NCBI RefSeq assembly: GCF_900172345.1
Contig: NZ_FWFY01000010.1
Span: 62,001 to 126,000 of the forward strand
DNA length: 64,000 nucleotides
Direction of reading: 5' to 3'
Source: Limimaricola soesokkakensis
GTDB lineage: Bacteria > Pseudomonadota > Alphaproteobacteria > Rhodobacterales > Rhodobacteraceae
Shown: piece after piece, positions 26,847-35,213 of the stretch
How positions within the stretch are numbered: the stretch's first letter is position 1
How the letters are laid out: each line of letters starts with the position of its first letter
The notes under the pieces: generated by a model
What the model was told of the DNA's origin: nothing
The model's database searches: none
Seen by the model: the letters and a program-made list of their open reading frames with translations, nothing else
Position numbers and translations under genes: made by a program

Positions 26847-27449
26847 TCAATCGGTGGTCGCATGGAACTGGCCCGTCAGGACATGCGGCTGATCGGTGAA
26901 GGGCGCGGTGAGGATCGTGCCCGACACCGGCCCCGCCAGCGCCCGGCCGCGCGCGCCGCGCAGCGGGCTCTCGAGGCCGATGTCGAGGCGGCGCGCTTCG
27001 CCCGCGAGCGACAGCTCCGCGCCGAACCCCGCCGCGACCGCCCCGCCTTGCCGGTCCAGCACCATGCGGCCGCCGCCCGGCACCATCTCCAGCGCGTCGA
27101 TCCGCAGGTCTTCTCCGAGGAAGCTGCCGGTGATGTCGTGCAACTCGCCACGGATCGGCAGCGTCGCGGGCACTTCGGCAAAGTCGAGCTCGATCGTCAC
27201 GCCGCCCTCGATCCGTCCGCTGGGCGTGACGTCGCCCTGTCGGATATCGGCGACGAAGCCGCCATCGTAGCGGGCGCTTCCGCTCTGCGGCAGATCGGTA
27301 GCGGGGGGCAACGCCGACAGGCGACCGAACGCCGCGCGATCGAACTGCGACGACGGCAGGTGTGCCTCAGACCCGCCGCCGCCGCATCCGGCAAGAGTGA
27401 TGGCGCTCGTGAGGGCACCCGCAAGACCCCTCAAACCGCCGCGCGCCAT
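26847..27449 (-). CDS. Putative lipoprotein of unknown function
   Basis: The 200-residue protein begins with a signal sequence ending in the lipobox LAGC followed by GGGG, so it is probably lipidated. The mature region is glycine-rich and predicted beta-rich, with repeated strand pairs (ARYDGGFVADIRQG, GRIEGGVTIELDF, GPVSGTILTAPF). This layout recalls the beta-barrel of transferrin-binding-protein-like surface lipoproteins in Rhodobacteraceae, but no diagnostic residue proves it. The start at 27449 has GGAGGAGG upstream. Its stop abuts the edd stop. It is divergent from eda with 104 bp between starts. Confidence 0.65.
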   Translation of the reverse strand: MARGGLRGLAGALTSAITLAGCGGGGSEAHLPSSQFDRAAFGRLSALPPATDLPQSGSARYDGGFVADIRQGDVTPSGRIEGGVTIELDFAEVPATLPIRGELHDITGSFLGEDLRIDALEMVPGGGRMVLDRQGGAVAAGFGAELSLAGEARRLDIGLESPLRGARGRALAGPVSGTILTAPFTDQPHVLTGQFHATTD

Positions 27450-27553
27450 TGCCTTCCTCCTCCAGCCACCCCAGTCTGCCGCCAAAGGGTTAACCACACG
27501 TTAACGGCGAACAGATTTAGTAGAATTCATCCTAAAAGCGATAGGACCGCATC

Positions 27554-28195
27554 ATGACTCCCGAACATGCCTCCGAACTGACCGCCAAGGTCTGCGCCCT
27601 CGCCCCGGTGATCCCGGTGCTGGTGGTCGAGGATGCCAGCCGCGCCGCCGATCTCGCCCGGGCACTGGTCGAGGGCGGGCTGCCCGCGCTCGAGGTGACG
27701 CTGCGCACCCCCTCCGCGCTCGACGTGATCCGCGAGATGGCCTCGGTCGAGGGCGGTGTCGTCGGCGCCGGCACGCTGCTGTCGCCCAAGGATGTCGAGG
27801 CAGCCAAGGAGGCCGGCGCGACCTTCGGCGTCTGCCCCGGCGCCACCGACCGCATCCTCGACGCCTGCGAGGCCAACGACCTGCCGCTGCTGCCCGCCGC
27901 CGCCACGGCGTCCGAGGTGCTGCGCCTGCTCGACCGCGGCTACAGCGTGCAGAAGTTCTTCCCGGCCGAGGTCAATGGCGGCGTGCCCGCGCTCAAGGCG
28001 ATCGGCGCGCCGATCCCGCAGGTTAAGTTCTGCCCCACCGGCGGCGTCAGCCTGAAGAACGCGCCCGAATACCTCGCGCTGCCCAACACGCTCTGCGTCG
28101 GCGGCAGCTGGGTCGCGCCCAAGGAAATGGTCAATTCCGGCGACTGGGCCGGGATCACCCGGCTTGCAGCGGAGGCCGCGCAGCTCGCCCGCTGA
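27554..28195 (+). CDS. eda: 2-dehydro-3-deoxy-phosphogluconate aldolase
   Basis: The 213-residue class I aldolase splits KDPG to pyruvate and glyceraldehyde 3-phosphate, the last step of the Entner-Doudoroff pathway. E47 (LEVTLRT) and the Schiff-base K134 (VQKFFPAE) are in the expected places, and FCPTGGVSLKNAPEYL forms the phosphate loop. Upstream, two GTTAAC words 11 bp apart (near 27488-27504) lie in an AT-richer promoter region, but the GCGCTAAC operator of edd is not seen. The start at 27554 follows a weak AGGACC site. Confidence 0.95.
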   Translation: MTPEHASELTAKVCALAPVIPVLVVEDASRAADLARALVEGGLPALEVTLRTPSALDVIREMASVEGGVVGAGTLLSPKDVEAAKEAGATFGVCPGATDRILDACEANDLPLLPAAATASEVLRLLDRGYSVQKFFPAEVNGGVPALKAIGAPIPQVKFCPTGGVSLKNAPEYLALPNTLCVGGSWVAPKEMVNSGDWAGITRLAAEAAQLAR

Positions 28196-28215
28196 GATGC
28201 CCGACGCGCGGCGGC

Positions 28216-28482
28216 TCAGCCCGTCGCGCGGCCTGCGCGCCCGCCGCGCCTGCGCGGTTCGGGCGAAACGTCGAGCCCCTCGGTCAGCACCCGGGTCATC
28301 GGGTGCCCCTCGGGCGCGGTGGCGTGGCGCTCCAGCAGCCGCCGGATCGCCATGCCGCTCTCCTGCCCCTCGGGCAGCGACAGCGCCCAGTCGAGAAAGA
28401 TCGAGCGGCATTCCTCGATGCTGATGCCGTCGATCCTGTAGGCCTCGCGCACCAGCCCCTTGGGGTCGATCCCGTCCGTCAT
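28216..28482 (-). CDS. Conserved 88-aa hypothetical protein coupled to glnE
   Basis: The small acidic protein reads MTDGIDPKGLVREAYRIDGI and then IEECRSIFLDWALSLPEG, a pattern I recognise as a conserved uncharacterised Rhodobacteraceae protein. The last 20 residues are Arg/Gly-rich. Its ATG overlaps the glnE stop (ATGA), so translation is coupled to the glutamine synthetase adenylyltransferase. That context suggests a link to nitrogen metabolism, but nothing in the sequence shows a mechanism. There is no signal peptide or membrane segment. Confidence 0.75.
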   Translation of the reverse strand: MTDGIDPKGLVREAYRIDGISIEECRSIFLDWALSLPEGQESGMAIRRLLERHATAPEGHPMTRVLTEGLDVSPEPRRRGGRAGRATG

Positions 28483-31265
28483 CGCGCCTCTCCCGGCTCC
28501 ACGCCCTTCAGGGCTTCCGAAATCACCCCCTCTGCCCGCGCGGCGGCCGCGTCAAGGGCGCGCTTGAGATCGGCCAGATCCTCGCAGCCGCTTTCGCGCA
28601 GCAACAGCCGCGCGCCGCCCTCGGCCGGTTCCTCGGGCAGCGTGCCGCCGCCGGTGAGCAGCCGCGCCACGCATTGCACCCGCCGCAGCAGGCCGGCGGT
28701 CTCGCGCAGCACTGCCTCGGCCTCCTCGTCGATCAGCCCGGCCTCGCGCCCGGCGGCGATCTGCGCCTGCACCTCGCGCGCGGGCGAGCCTGCGCGCAGC
28801 GCGAGGCTCTGGGCGAACAGCTCGACATCCTGTAGCCGACCCGCCCCGTCGCGCAGGTTCCAGCCGCCGCTGGCGGGCCGCGCCTCGGCCAGCCGCGCCC
28901 GCATCGCCGCGAGGTCGGCGAGCACGGTCTCGCCCGCGGCCTTGGCCGCGATCAGCTCGCGGCGAAACGCCTCGATCTCCGCACCGAGGCTTTGCTCCCC
29001 CGCCACCGGGCGCGCCCGGGTCAACGCCAGATGCTCCCAGGTCCAGGCCTCGTCCTGCTGGTAGGATTTGAAGGCCGGCAACGCCGTCGCCACCGGACCC
29101 TGCCGTCCCGAGGGGCGCAGCCGCATGTCGACCTCGTAGAGCTTGCCGTCGGGCATCGGCGCGGTGAGCGCGGTGATCAGGGCTTGGGTGAAGCGCGCAT
29201 ACCATGTCCGCGCCGCGAGCGGGCGTGGGCCATCGGAGGATTCGACCCCTTGGGCGTCGTAAATCACGATCAAATCGAGATCCGATGACGAGCCCAGCCG
29301 CCCGGCGCCGAGCGAGCCCATGGCCAGCACCGAGAGCCCGCGCCCGGGCGGCGGGCCGTGGCGGCGCGAGATCTCGTCGATCACCACCGGGACTAGGGCC
29401 GCGACCACCGCCTCGGCCAGCTCGGCATATTCGCGCCCTGCCCGCTCCGCGTCGATCAGCCCGCGCAGATGGTGCACGCCGATCCGGAAATGGATCTCCT
29501 TGGCCCAGATCCGCGCCGCGCCCAGCCGCGCCTCGTGGTCGGGCTGGCGCGCCAGCCGGTCGGCCAGCTCCGAACGCAGCGCCTCGGTGCCGGGCCAGTC
29601 GGCGAAGAACCCGCCGCCGATCACCGCGTCGAGCACGCCCGAATTGCGCGACAGGTACTGCGCCAGCCCCGGCGCGGTGGCGCAGATATCCACCAGGAGC
29701 CGGGTCAGCTGCGGGTTGGCCTCGAACAACGAGAACAGCTGCACGCCGGCGGGCAGCCCCGCGAGAAACGCGTCGAACTGCGCCAGCGCCTCCTCGGGGC
29801 GGGCGGCCTCCGACAGCGTCTTGAGGATCTCGGGACGCAGCCTGTCGAAGATCTCGACCGCCCGGTCCGAGCGCAGCGCCGGGTAGCCGGGCCAGCGCGC
29901 CGTCACCTCCTGCCCGAAATCGGGCACCTCCGAGCTGGAATGACCGGGGGCGAAGAAATCCTCGGTCAGCGCGTGGACCTGCTCCAGCCGCTCGGTCAGG
30001 TCGGATTTCAGATCGTCGAGATCGCGGTCCATGAAGGCCGCGAGCCGCTCGAAACCTTCCTCCGAGGCGGGCAGCATGTGGGTCTGCTGGTCGCCCACCA
30101 TCTGCACCCGATGCTCGACCTCGCGGTGAAAGCGGTAGTGGCGGGTCAGGGCCTCGGCCGTGTCGCGCTCGATCCAGCCCGCCGCGGCCAGCCGGTCGAG
30201 CCCCTCGACGGTGCCGCGCACCCGCAGGCTCGGATCGCGCCCGCCCGAGATCAGCTGCCGCGTCTGGGTGAAGAACTCGATCTCGCGGATGCCGCCGCGC
30301 CCGAGCTTCATGTCGTGACCCGGCAGGCTCAGAGCGCCGCCCAACCCCTTGTGATCGCGGATCTTCAGCCGCATGTCATGCGCGTCGCGGATCGCGTGGA
30401 AATCGAGATGCCGGCGCCAGACGAAGGGGCGCAGCGTCTCGACGAAACCGGCCCCCGCGGAGAGATCGCCGGCGCAGGGCCGGGCCTTGATCCAGGCGGC
30501 GCGCTCCCATGTCCGACCGACGCTCTCGTAATACTGCTCGGCCGCGGCCATCGACAGGCAGACCGGCGTCACGGCGGCGTCGGGACGCAGCCGCAGGTCG
30601 GTGCGGAACACGTAACCCTCGCCGGTGATGTCGCCGATCAGCGCCGCGAGCTTGCGCGTCACCCGCACCAGAACGGCGCGCGCCTCGTGCTGGTCGCTGC
30701 CCTCGTAGCGGGTCTCGTCATAGAGGCAGATCAGGTCGATATCCGAGGAGTAGTTCAGCTCGAAGGCGCCCATCTTGCCCATCGCGAAGAGCGCCATGCC
30801 GGCGCCGCTCTCGATATCGGCCTCGCCCATGCCGGGCAGCTTGCCGCGCGCGATCTCGGGCGCGATCAGCGCCTCGAGCCCCGCCTGCAGCGCCGCGTCG
30901 GCGAGCCGGGTCAGGCTGCCGGTCACCTCTTCGAGCGGCCAAGCGCCGCCGAGATCGGCCAGCGCCGCGATCAGCGCCACCCGCCGCTTCGCCTGCCGCA
31001 GCCTCGGCCCCAGCGCTGTGGCGTCCCGGCCCTTGAGATCGGCCAGCTCGGCCGCCACCGCCGCTTCGGGATCGGCGCAGGCGGCCTCGAGCCAACCCGC
31101 CTCGCGCGAGATCAGCCCGGCGAGATAGGGGCTGCATCCGGCGGTGCCGCCGATCAGCTCGGCGGTGGCCGGATCGGCCCAGCCGCAATGCTGTCGGGCC
31201 TCGGCGGCCATGTCGGAATCGTAGGGGCGCGGGGCGCGGCGCAGGCGCGAGGCGAGATCGGTCAT
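28479..31265 (-). CDS. glnE: Bifunctional glutamine-synthetase adenylyltransferase/deadenylase
   Basis: The 928-residue enzyme adds and removes AMP on glutamine synthetase in response to PII and glutamine. It has two nucleotidyltransferase domains, each with the G-x-x-S-S-D-x-D-L metal motif: YSSDIDLICLYDE near residue 175 (deadenylase half) and LGSSSDLDLIVIYDA near residue 660 (adenylylase half). Helical linkers follow each. It is the first gene of a two-gene unit, coupled to the 88-aa protein. The divergent neighbour is the DUF2852 gene across a 188-bp gap. Confidence 0.95.
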   Translation of the reverse strand: MTDLASRLRRAPRPYDSDMAAEARQHCGWADPATAELIGGTAGCSPYLAGLISREAGWLEAACADPEAAVAAELADLKGRDATALGPRLRQAKRRVALIAALADLGGAWPLEEVTGSLTRLADAALQAGLEALIAPEIARGKLPGMGEADIESGAGMALFAMGKMGAFELNYSSDIDLICLYDETRYEGSDQHEARAVLVRVTRKLAALIGDITGEGYVFRTDLRLRPDAAVTPVCLSMAAAEQYYESVGRTWERAAWIKARPCAGDLSAGAGFVETLRPFVWRRHLDFHAIRDAHDMRLKIRDHKGLGGALSLPGHDMKLGRGGIREIEFFTQTRQLISGGRDPSLRVRGTVEGLDRLAAAGWIERDTAEALTRHYRFHREVEHRVQMVGDQQTHMLPASEEGFERLAAFMDRDLDDLKSDLTERLEQVHALTEDFFAPGHSSSEVPDFGQEVTARWPGYPALRSDRAVEIFDRLRPEILKTLSEAARPEEALAQFDAFLAGLPAGVQLFSLFEANPQLTRLLVDICATAPGLAQYLSRNSGVLDAVIGGGFFADWPGTEALRSELADRLARQPDHEARLGAARIWAKEIHFRIGVHHLRGLIDAERAGREYAELAEAVVAALVPVVIDEISRRHGPPPGRGLSVLAMGSLGAGRLGSSSDLDLIVIYDAQGVESSDGPRPLAARTWYARFTQALITALTAPMPDGKLYEVDMRLRPSGRQGPVATALPAFKSYQQDEAWTWEHLALTRARPVAGEQSLGAEIEAFRRELIAAKAAGETVLADLAAMRARLAEARPASGGWNLRDGAGRLQDVELFAQSLALRAGSPAREVQAQIAAGREAGLIDEEAEAVLRETAGLLRRVQCVARLLTGGGTLPEEPAEGGARLLLRESGCEDLADLKRALDAAAARAEGVISEALKGVEPGEAR

Positions 31266-31388
31266 GACCGGACCGTGGCGCGCCGCGCGGGGGTCGTCAA
31301 TCGGCCAGCCGCGCCGGGCCCACGCGAAAAATGTTAATCTTGTTCACATCACCCCTTGAAGTGCCGCCCCGCCCCGCCCATCTGCGGT

Positions 31389-31409
31389 AATGTGAAGCAC
31401 ATTCACATT
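31389..31409. promoter_or_regulatory. Inverted repeat AATGTGAA-N5-TTCACATT upstream of DUF2852 gene
   Basis: The arms AATGTGAA (31389-31396) and TTCACATT (31402-31409) are perfectly complementary with a 5-bp spacer. A further TTCACAT word lies about 60 bp upstream, near 31343. The site is 44 bp before the DUF2852 start and 124 bp from the glnE start. The binder is unknown; the spacing differs by one base from a CRP consensus. Confidence 0.5.
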
Positions 31410-31453
31410 CCACCGGCCCGGCAGACGGGCCCCTTCCACGAAGGAGTTCCTCG

Positions 31454-31912
31454 ATGTCCACGACCGACATGCCCCTGTCACGCCACGTCGAGCGCCCCGG
31501 GTTCAAGGACTGGCTCGTCCGCGCCGAAAGCTGGCTCGACGCCCGCGGCAAGCCTGCCTGGATCGCCGCCATGGTGCTTGGCTTCATCGCCTTCTGGCCC
31601 CTGGGCCTCGCCATCCTCGCCTACATGATCTGGAGCAAACGCATGTTCAGCAAAACCTGCCGCAGCCGCGGTGCCCGCGTCTCGCCCTTCACCGCCATGC
31701 GCTCCTCGGGCAACACGGCCTTCGACGCCTACAAGGCGGAGACGCTGCGCCGGCTCGAAGAGGAGCAGCGCGCCTTCGAGAGCTTCCTCGAGCGGCTGCG
31801 CGAGGCCAAGGACAAGGCCGAGTTCGACCAGTTCATGGAAGACCGCGCCGCCAAGGCCCGTACCGCCCGCCAGGACGACGAAAACGGCAATGGCGACAAG
31901 GACGCGGCCTGA
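31454..31912 (+). CDS. DUF2852 membrane protein
   Basis: The 152-residue protein has one strong transmembrane segment (about residues 36-58, WIAAMVLGFIAFWPLGLAIL) followed by IWSKRMF and a charged, coiled-coil-like C-terminal half (AETLRRLEEEQRAFESFLERLREAKDK spans about 96-122). This is the DUF2852 layout seen in Rhizobiales and Rhodobacterales; its function is unknown. AAGGAG lies 7 nt upstream. The RDD gene follows after 79 bp, past a GC-rich hairpin. The inverted repeat upstream suggests dedicated transcriptional control. Confidence 0.82.
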   Translation: MSTTDMPLSRHVERPGFKDWLVRAESWLDARGKPAWIAAMVLGFIAFWPLGLAILAYMIWSKRMFSKTCRSRGARVSPFTAMRSSGNTAFDAYKAETLRRLEEEQRAFESFLERLREAKDKAEFDQFMEDRAAKARTARQDDENGNGDKDAA

Positions 31913-31930
31913 CCGTGACGCCATCCCCGC

Positions 31931-31950
31931 GCGGCCCCTTCGGGGGCCGC
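31931..31950 (+). terminator. UUCG-loop hairpin between DUF2852 and RDD genes
   Basis: GCGGCCCC-TTCG-GGGGCCGC forms an 8-bp stem with a very stable UUCG tetraloop 19 nt after the DUF2852 stop. No T-tract follows, so it may be a processing or 3'-stability element instead of an intrinsic terminator. Confidence 0.5.
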
Positions 31951-31991
31951 CACCCTTGCCACCGACCCGCCCCGCATGAGAGGATCGCGAC

Positions 31992-32453
31992 ATGACCGCC
32001 ACCCCGACATTCGCCGCCCGACTGCGCGGCCTGCCCGACCCAGAGACGAGCCCCGAATGCTATGACGGCGTCGCGCTCAAGCGCGCCATCGCCTGGCTCG
32101 TCGACGTTACCGTGATCGCGGTGATCTGCGCGCTCCTGGTGCCGCTCACCGCCTTTGTCGGGCTGTTCTTCTTTCCGCTGATGATGATGGTGGTGGGATT
32201 TGTCTACCGGGTCGCCACGATCGCCTCGGGCTCGGCCACCTGGGGCATGCGGCTGATGGCGATCGAACTGCGCGACGGCGACGACCGGCCGCTCGACACC
32301 ACGCAGGCCTTCCTGCACACCGCCGGCTATGCCGTGTCGATGATGGTGTTCCCGCTGCAGTTGGTCTCGATGGCGATGATGCTGCTGACGCCTCACGGTC
32401 AGGGCCTGACCGACAGCGTGCTGGCCACCACGGCGCTGCGCCGCCGCCGCTGA
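31992..32453 (+). CDS. RDD-family membrane protein
   Basis: The 153-residue protein has the RDD signature region (YDGVALKRAIAWLVDVTVI: R and D residues at the start of helix 1) and three to four transmembrane helices (about 35-75 and 105-135). GSATWGMRLMAIELRDGDDRPL is the usual RDD loop between helices. RDD proteins are often proposed to be small transporters or envelope factors, but the biochemical role is unproven. It ends 133 bp before the arginyltransferase gene. Confidence 0.85.
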   Translation: MTATPTFAARLRGLPDPETSPECYDGVALKRAIAWLVDVTVIAVICALLVPLTAFVGLFFFPLMMMVVGFVYRVATIASGSATWGMRLMAIELRDGDDRPLDTTQAFLHTAGYAVSMMVFPLQLVSMAMMLLTPHGQGLTDSVLATTALRRRR

Positions 32454-32557
32454 CACGAAGGGGCCCGGCCGGACAACGCAGCCGGACAACCCGGGCGGGC
32501 AACCGCGCGCCATGTCCCTTCGGGGACTTGGCAGCTGCCCGGTCGGGCGCTAGCTTT

Positions 32558-32586
32558 GCTCGGGATAAGGAGCCCGAGCCCTTTTT
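32558..32586 (+). terminator. Terminator-like hairpin whose loop carries the ribosome-binding site of the next gene
   Basis: GCTCGGG (32558-32564) pairs with CCCGAGC (32573-32579), followed by CC and TTTTT (32582-32586); the ATG at 32587 comes next. The 8-nt loop holds AAGGAG (32567-32572), the only good Shine-Dalgarno for the next gene. It may be the RDD-gene terminator and at the same time an attenuating leader element. Confidence 0.6.
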
Positions 32587-33426
32587 ATGCGCCATTCACT
32601 GCCCTTCGCGCCGCAGTTCTACGTGACGGCCCCACAGCCCTGCCCCTATCTGGCGGACAGGATGGAGCGGAAGCTGTTCACCGCGCTGCAAGGCGAGCAG
32701 GCCGAGAAGCTCAACGACGCGCTGTCGAAGCAAGGCTTCCGGCGCAGCCAGAACGTGCTCTACCGCCCCTCCTGCGCCGAATGCACCGCCTGCCTCTCGG
32801 CGCGGATCGACGTGAACCGCTTTACCCCCTCGCGCAGCCAGAGCCGCGTGCTCAAGCGCAACCGCGACCTCGCGCGCCGCGCCACATCGCCCTGGGCCAC
32901 CGAGGAGCAATACGCGCTGTTTCGCGACTATCTCGACAGCCGCCACGCGACCGGCGGCATGGCCGACATGGACATGTTCGAATTCGCCGCGATGGTCGAG
33001 GAGACGCCGGTGCGCTCGCGACTGGTGGAATACACCGACCCCGAGGCCGCGCATGACGCGCGCCACGGGCTGCGGGCGGTCTGCCTGACCGACATCCTCG
33101 ATGACGGGCTGTCGATGGTCTATTCCTTCTTCGACCCGGCCGAGGACCGCCGTTCGCTCGGCACCCACGTGATCCTCGACCATGTGCGCATCGCGCAGGA
33201 GATGAAGCTGCCTTACGTCTATCTCGGCTACTGGGTGCCCGGCAGCCCGAAGATGGACTACAAGGCGCGCTTCGCGGCGCTGGAACTCTACCGAGGCGGC
33301 CGCTGGCAGCCGATGGGCGACCGCGACGATTATTCCGCCGAGACGCATCCGCTCTCGGTGGCCCCGATCTCCGAGCAGGTGGCGCGCATCACCCTGCCCG
33401 ACACCCGCCCGGTCACCAGCGGCTGA
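32587..33426 (+). CDS. bpt: Arginyl/leucyl-tRNA-protein transferase (Ate/Bpt)
   Basis: The 279-residue ATE-family enzyme transfers an amino acid from tRNA to N-terminal acidic residues, marking proteins for ClpS/ClpAP through the N-degron pathway. The N-terminus is the conserved [20 protein letters not shown] stretch, and the cysteines of PSCAECTAC (C63, C66, C69) with C19 fit the family's metal/regulatory cluster. The C-terminal core has [18 protein letters not shown]. Bacterial Bpt proteins typically use leucine on Asp/Glu. The start directly follows a T-tract of a hairpin; the conserved N-terminus fixes this ATG. Confidence 0.93.
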   Translation: MRHSLPFAPQFYVTAPQPCPYLADRMERKLFTALQGEQAEKLNDALSKQGFRRSQNVLYRPSCAECTACLSARIDVNRFTPSRSQSRVLKRNRDLARRATSPWATEEQYALFRDYLDSRHATGGMADMDMFEFAAMVEETPVRSRLVEYTDPEAAHDARHGLRAVCLTDILDDGLSMVYSFFDPAEDRRSLGTHVILDHVRIAQEMKLPYVYLGYWVPGSPKMDYKARFAALELYRGGRWQPMGDRDDYSAETHPLSVAPISEQVARITLPDTRPVTSG

Positions 33427-33449
33427 ACCGCCGCATCGCGCACGGGGCC

Positions 33450-35099
33450 TCAGGCCCGCTCGCCGTCGATCCTGAACCAGCGATAGCCATAGCCCGGCAG
33501 CGCGATCTCATCGCCGGGCGCGAGCGGGTCGCCGGTCGCCTCGTCCGGCCCGCCGAGCAGCGCAACCAGATGGCTCGCCCCCTCGATCTCGGGGGCGCAG
33601 GTCACGGCCTCCTCCGACAGGTTGTGCAGCGTCAGCACGCGCGAGCCGCGCCAGGACGACACCAGCCCCAGCAGCGCCTCGGGCAGGCCGTCGATGACCG
33701 CCGTGTCGCCCCAGCCGATCTCGGGACAGGCGCGGCGGCAGCGTACCAATTGCTGCACCCGGGTCAGCAGGCTGCCGGGACGACCGCGCTGTGCCGCGAC
33801 CGAGGTCTCGTGAAAGCCGAACGGCCCGTCCTCGACCAGCGGCCGCACCGGTTCGCAATCCGCGCGTGAAAAGCCGCCGCGATGCTCGTCGGCCCATTGC
33901 ATCGGCGTGCGCACCGCATTGCGCTCGGACAGCGACAGATCCTCACCCTGCCCGATCTCGTCGCCATACCACATCACCGGCGTCCCCGGCAGCGCGAACA
34001 AAAGCGACTGCGCCAGCGCAACCCGATCGATATCGCCCAGCATCGGCGCGAGGCGGCGGCGCAGCCCGCGCCCATAAAGCTGCATATCCTCGTCGGGGCC
34101 GAAGGCGTCGAACACCTCCTGCCGCTCCGAGTCCGAGAGCTTGTCGAGCGACAACTCGTCGTGGTTGCGCAGGAAGGTGGCCCATTGCGCCTGGGCGGGC
34201 GCCTCCTGCGGACGCGAGCCCAGCGCCTCGACGATCGGTGCTGCCTGCGACCGGGCCAGCGCCAGGAACAGCGCCTGGTTCAACGGAAAGTCGAGGATCA
34301 GGTGCATCCGCTCGTCGGCGCCGAACTCGCGGCCGCCGAAATAGTCGGGCGCCTTGTCGCGGGTGATGTTGGCCTCGGCCAGCATGATCGCCCCGGCGCG
34401 CCGCCATGACAGGAAATCGCGCATCTCCGACAAGAGCAGCAGCGGGTCGCGGTCCGGCTCCTCTTCAAGACCCTTGTACTCGACCAGGAACGGCACCGCG
34501 TCGATCCGAAAGCCCCAGACCCCCAGTTCGAGCCAGTAGCCCATGATCTTCAGGATCTCCTCGCGCACCGCCGGGTTGGCGATGTTGAAATCGGCCTGAT
34601 GCTCATAGAAGCGGTGCAGGTACCACGCCCCGGCCTGCTCGTCCCAGGTCCAGACCGCCTCCTGCACGCCGGGAAAGATGATGCCGTCGGTGATGTCCTC
34701 GGGCTTCTCCTTCGACCAGACGAACCAGTCGCGATAGGGGCTGTCGGGATCGGAGCGGGCCGACTGGAACCACGGGTGATCGATCGAGCAGTGGTTGACC
34801 ACCAGATCGACGATCACCTTGAGGCCGCGATCGGCGGCGGCGCGCGCGAAGCCCACGAAGTCGCCCGCATTGCCCGATCGCGGATCGATGCCGTAGAAAT
34901 CGGTGATGTCGTAGCCGTTGTCGCGGTTCGGCGTCGGGTAGAACGGGTTGAGCCAGATCGCCGTGGCGCCCAACCCCTCGATATGATCGAGCCGGTCGGC
35001 CAGGCCCCTGAAATCGCCGATGCCGTCGCCATTGGCATCCATGAAGGTCTCGACATCGAGACAGTAGATCACGGCGTTCTTGTACCACAGGTCGATCAT
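33450..35099 (-). CDS. GH13 alpha-amylase-family enzyme (trehalose synthase-like)
   Basis: The 549-residue protein has the GH13 TIM-barrel motifs in order: DLVVNH (region I, about 98-103), GFRIDAVPF with nucleophile D200, AEAN with acid/base E242, and FLRNHDEL with the third Asp. The N-terminus WYKNAVIYCLDVETFMDANG and NPFYPTPNRDNGYD resemble trehalose synthase (maltose glucosyltransferase) and related GH13_16 enzymes. There is no signal peptide, so it acts in the cytoplasm on maltose, trehalose or oligoglucosides. AGGGAGG supports the ATG at 35099. No glycogen or trehalose genes are adjacent, so the reaction is not proven. Confidence 0.87.
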   Translation of the reverse strand: MIDLWYKNAVIYCLDVETFMDANGDGIGDFRGLADRLDHIEGLGATAIWLNPFYPTPNRDNGYDITDFYGIDPRSGNAGDFVGFARAAADRGLKVIVDLVVNHCSIDHPWFQSARSDPDSPYRDWFVWSKEKPEDITDGIIFPGVQEAVWTWDEQAGAWYLHRFYEHQADFNIANPAVREEILKIMGYWLELGVWGFRIDAVPFLVEYKGLEEEPDRDPLLLLSEMRDFLSWRRAGAIMLAEANITRDKAPDYFGGREFGADERMHLILDFPLNQALFLALARSQAAPIVEALGSRPQEAPAQAQWATFLRNHDELSLDKLSDSERQEVFDAFGPDEDMQLYGRGLRRRLAPMLGDIDRVALAQSLLFALPGTPVMWYGDEIGQGEDLSLSERNAVRTPMQWADEHRGGFSRADCEPVRPLVEDGPFGFHETSVAAQRGRPGSLLTRVQQLVRCRRACPEIGWGDTAVIDGLPEALLGLVSSWRGSRVLTLHNLSEEAVTCAPEIEGASHLVALLGGPDEATGDPLAPGDEIALPGYGYRWFRIDGERA

Positions 35100-35158
35100 C
35101 GCGGCCTCCCTTTCCACGCCAGTTAGGCCGCGCGCCCGCTCCGGCGAGAGCGGCTGCG

Positions 35159-35190
35159 AAAAGGGCGGCCCGGATCGCTCCGGGCCGCCC
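35159..35190 (-). terminator. Intrinsic terminator of phoX
   Basis: Read on the minus strand, a 12-bp stem (GGGCGGCCCGGA paired with TCCGGGCCGCCC) with a 4-nt loop is followed by TTTT (35162-35159). It lies 24 bp after the phoX stop and before the GH13 start. Confidence 0.8.
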
Positions 35191-35213
35191 CACCTCGCCG
35201 ATCAGCGGATCAA

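Noticed and set aside
31391-31407. TGTGA-N7-TCACA considered as a CRP site
   Set aside because: The classical spacing is 6 bp; one extra base shifts the half-sites, so only a generic inverted repeat is reported.
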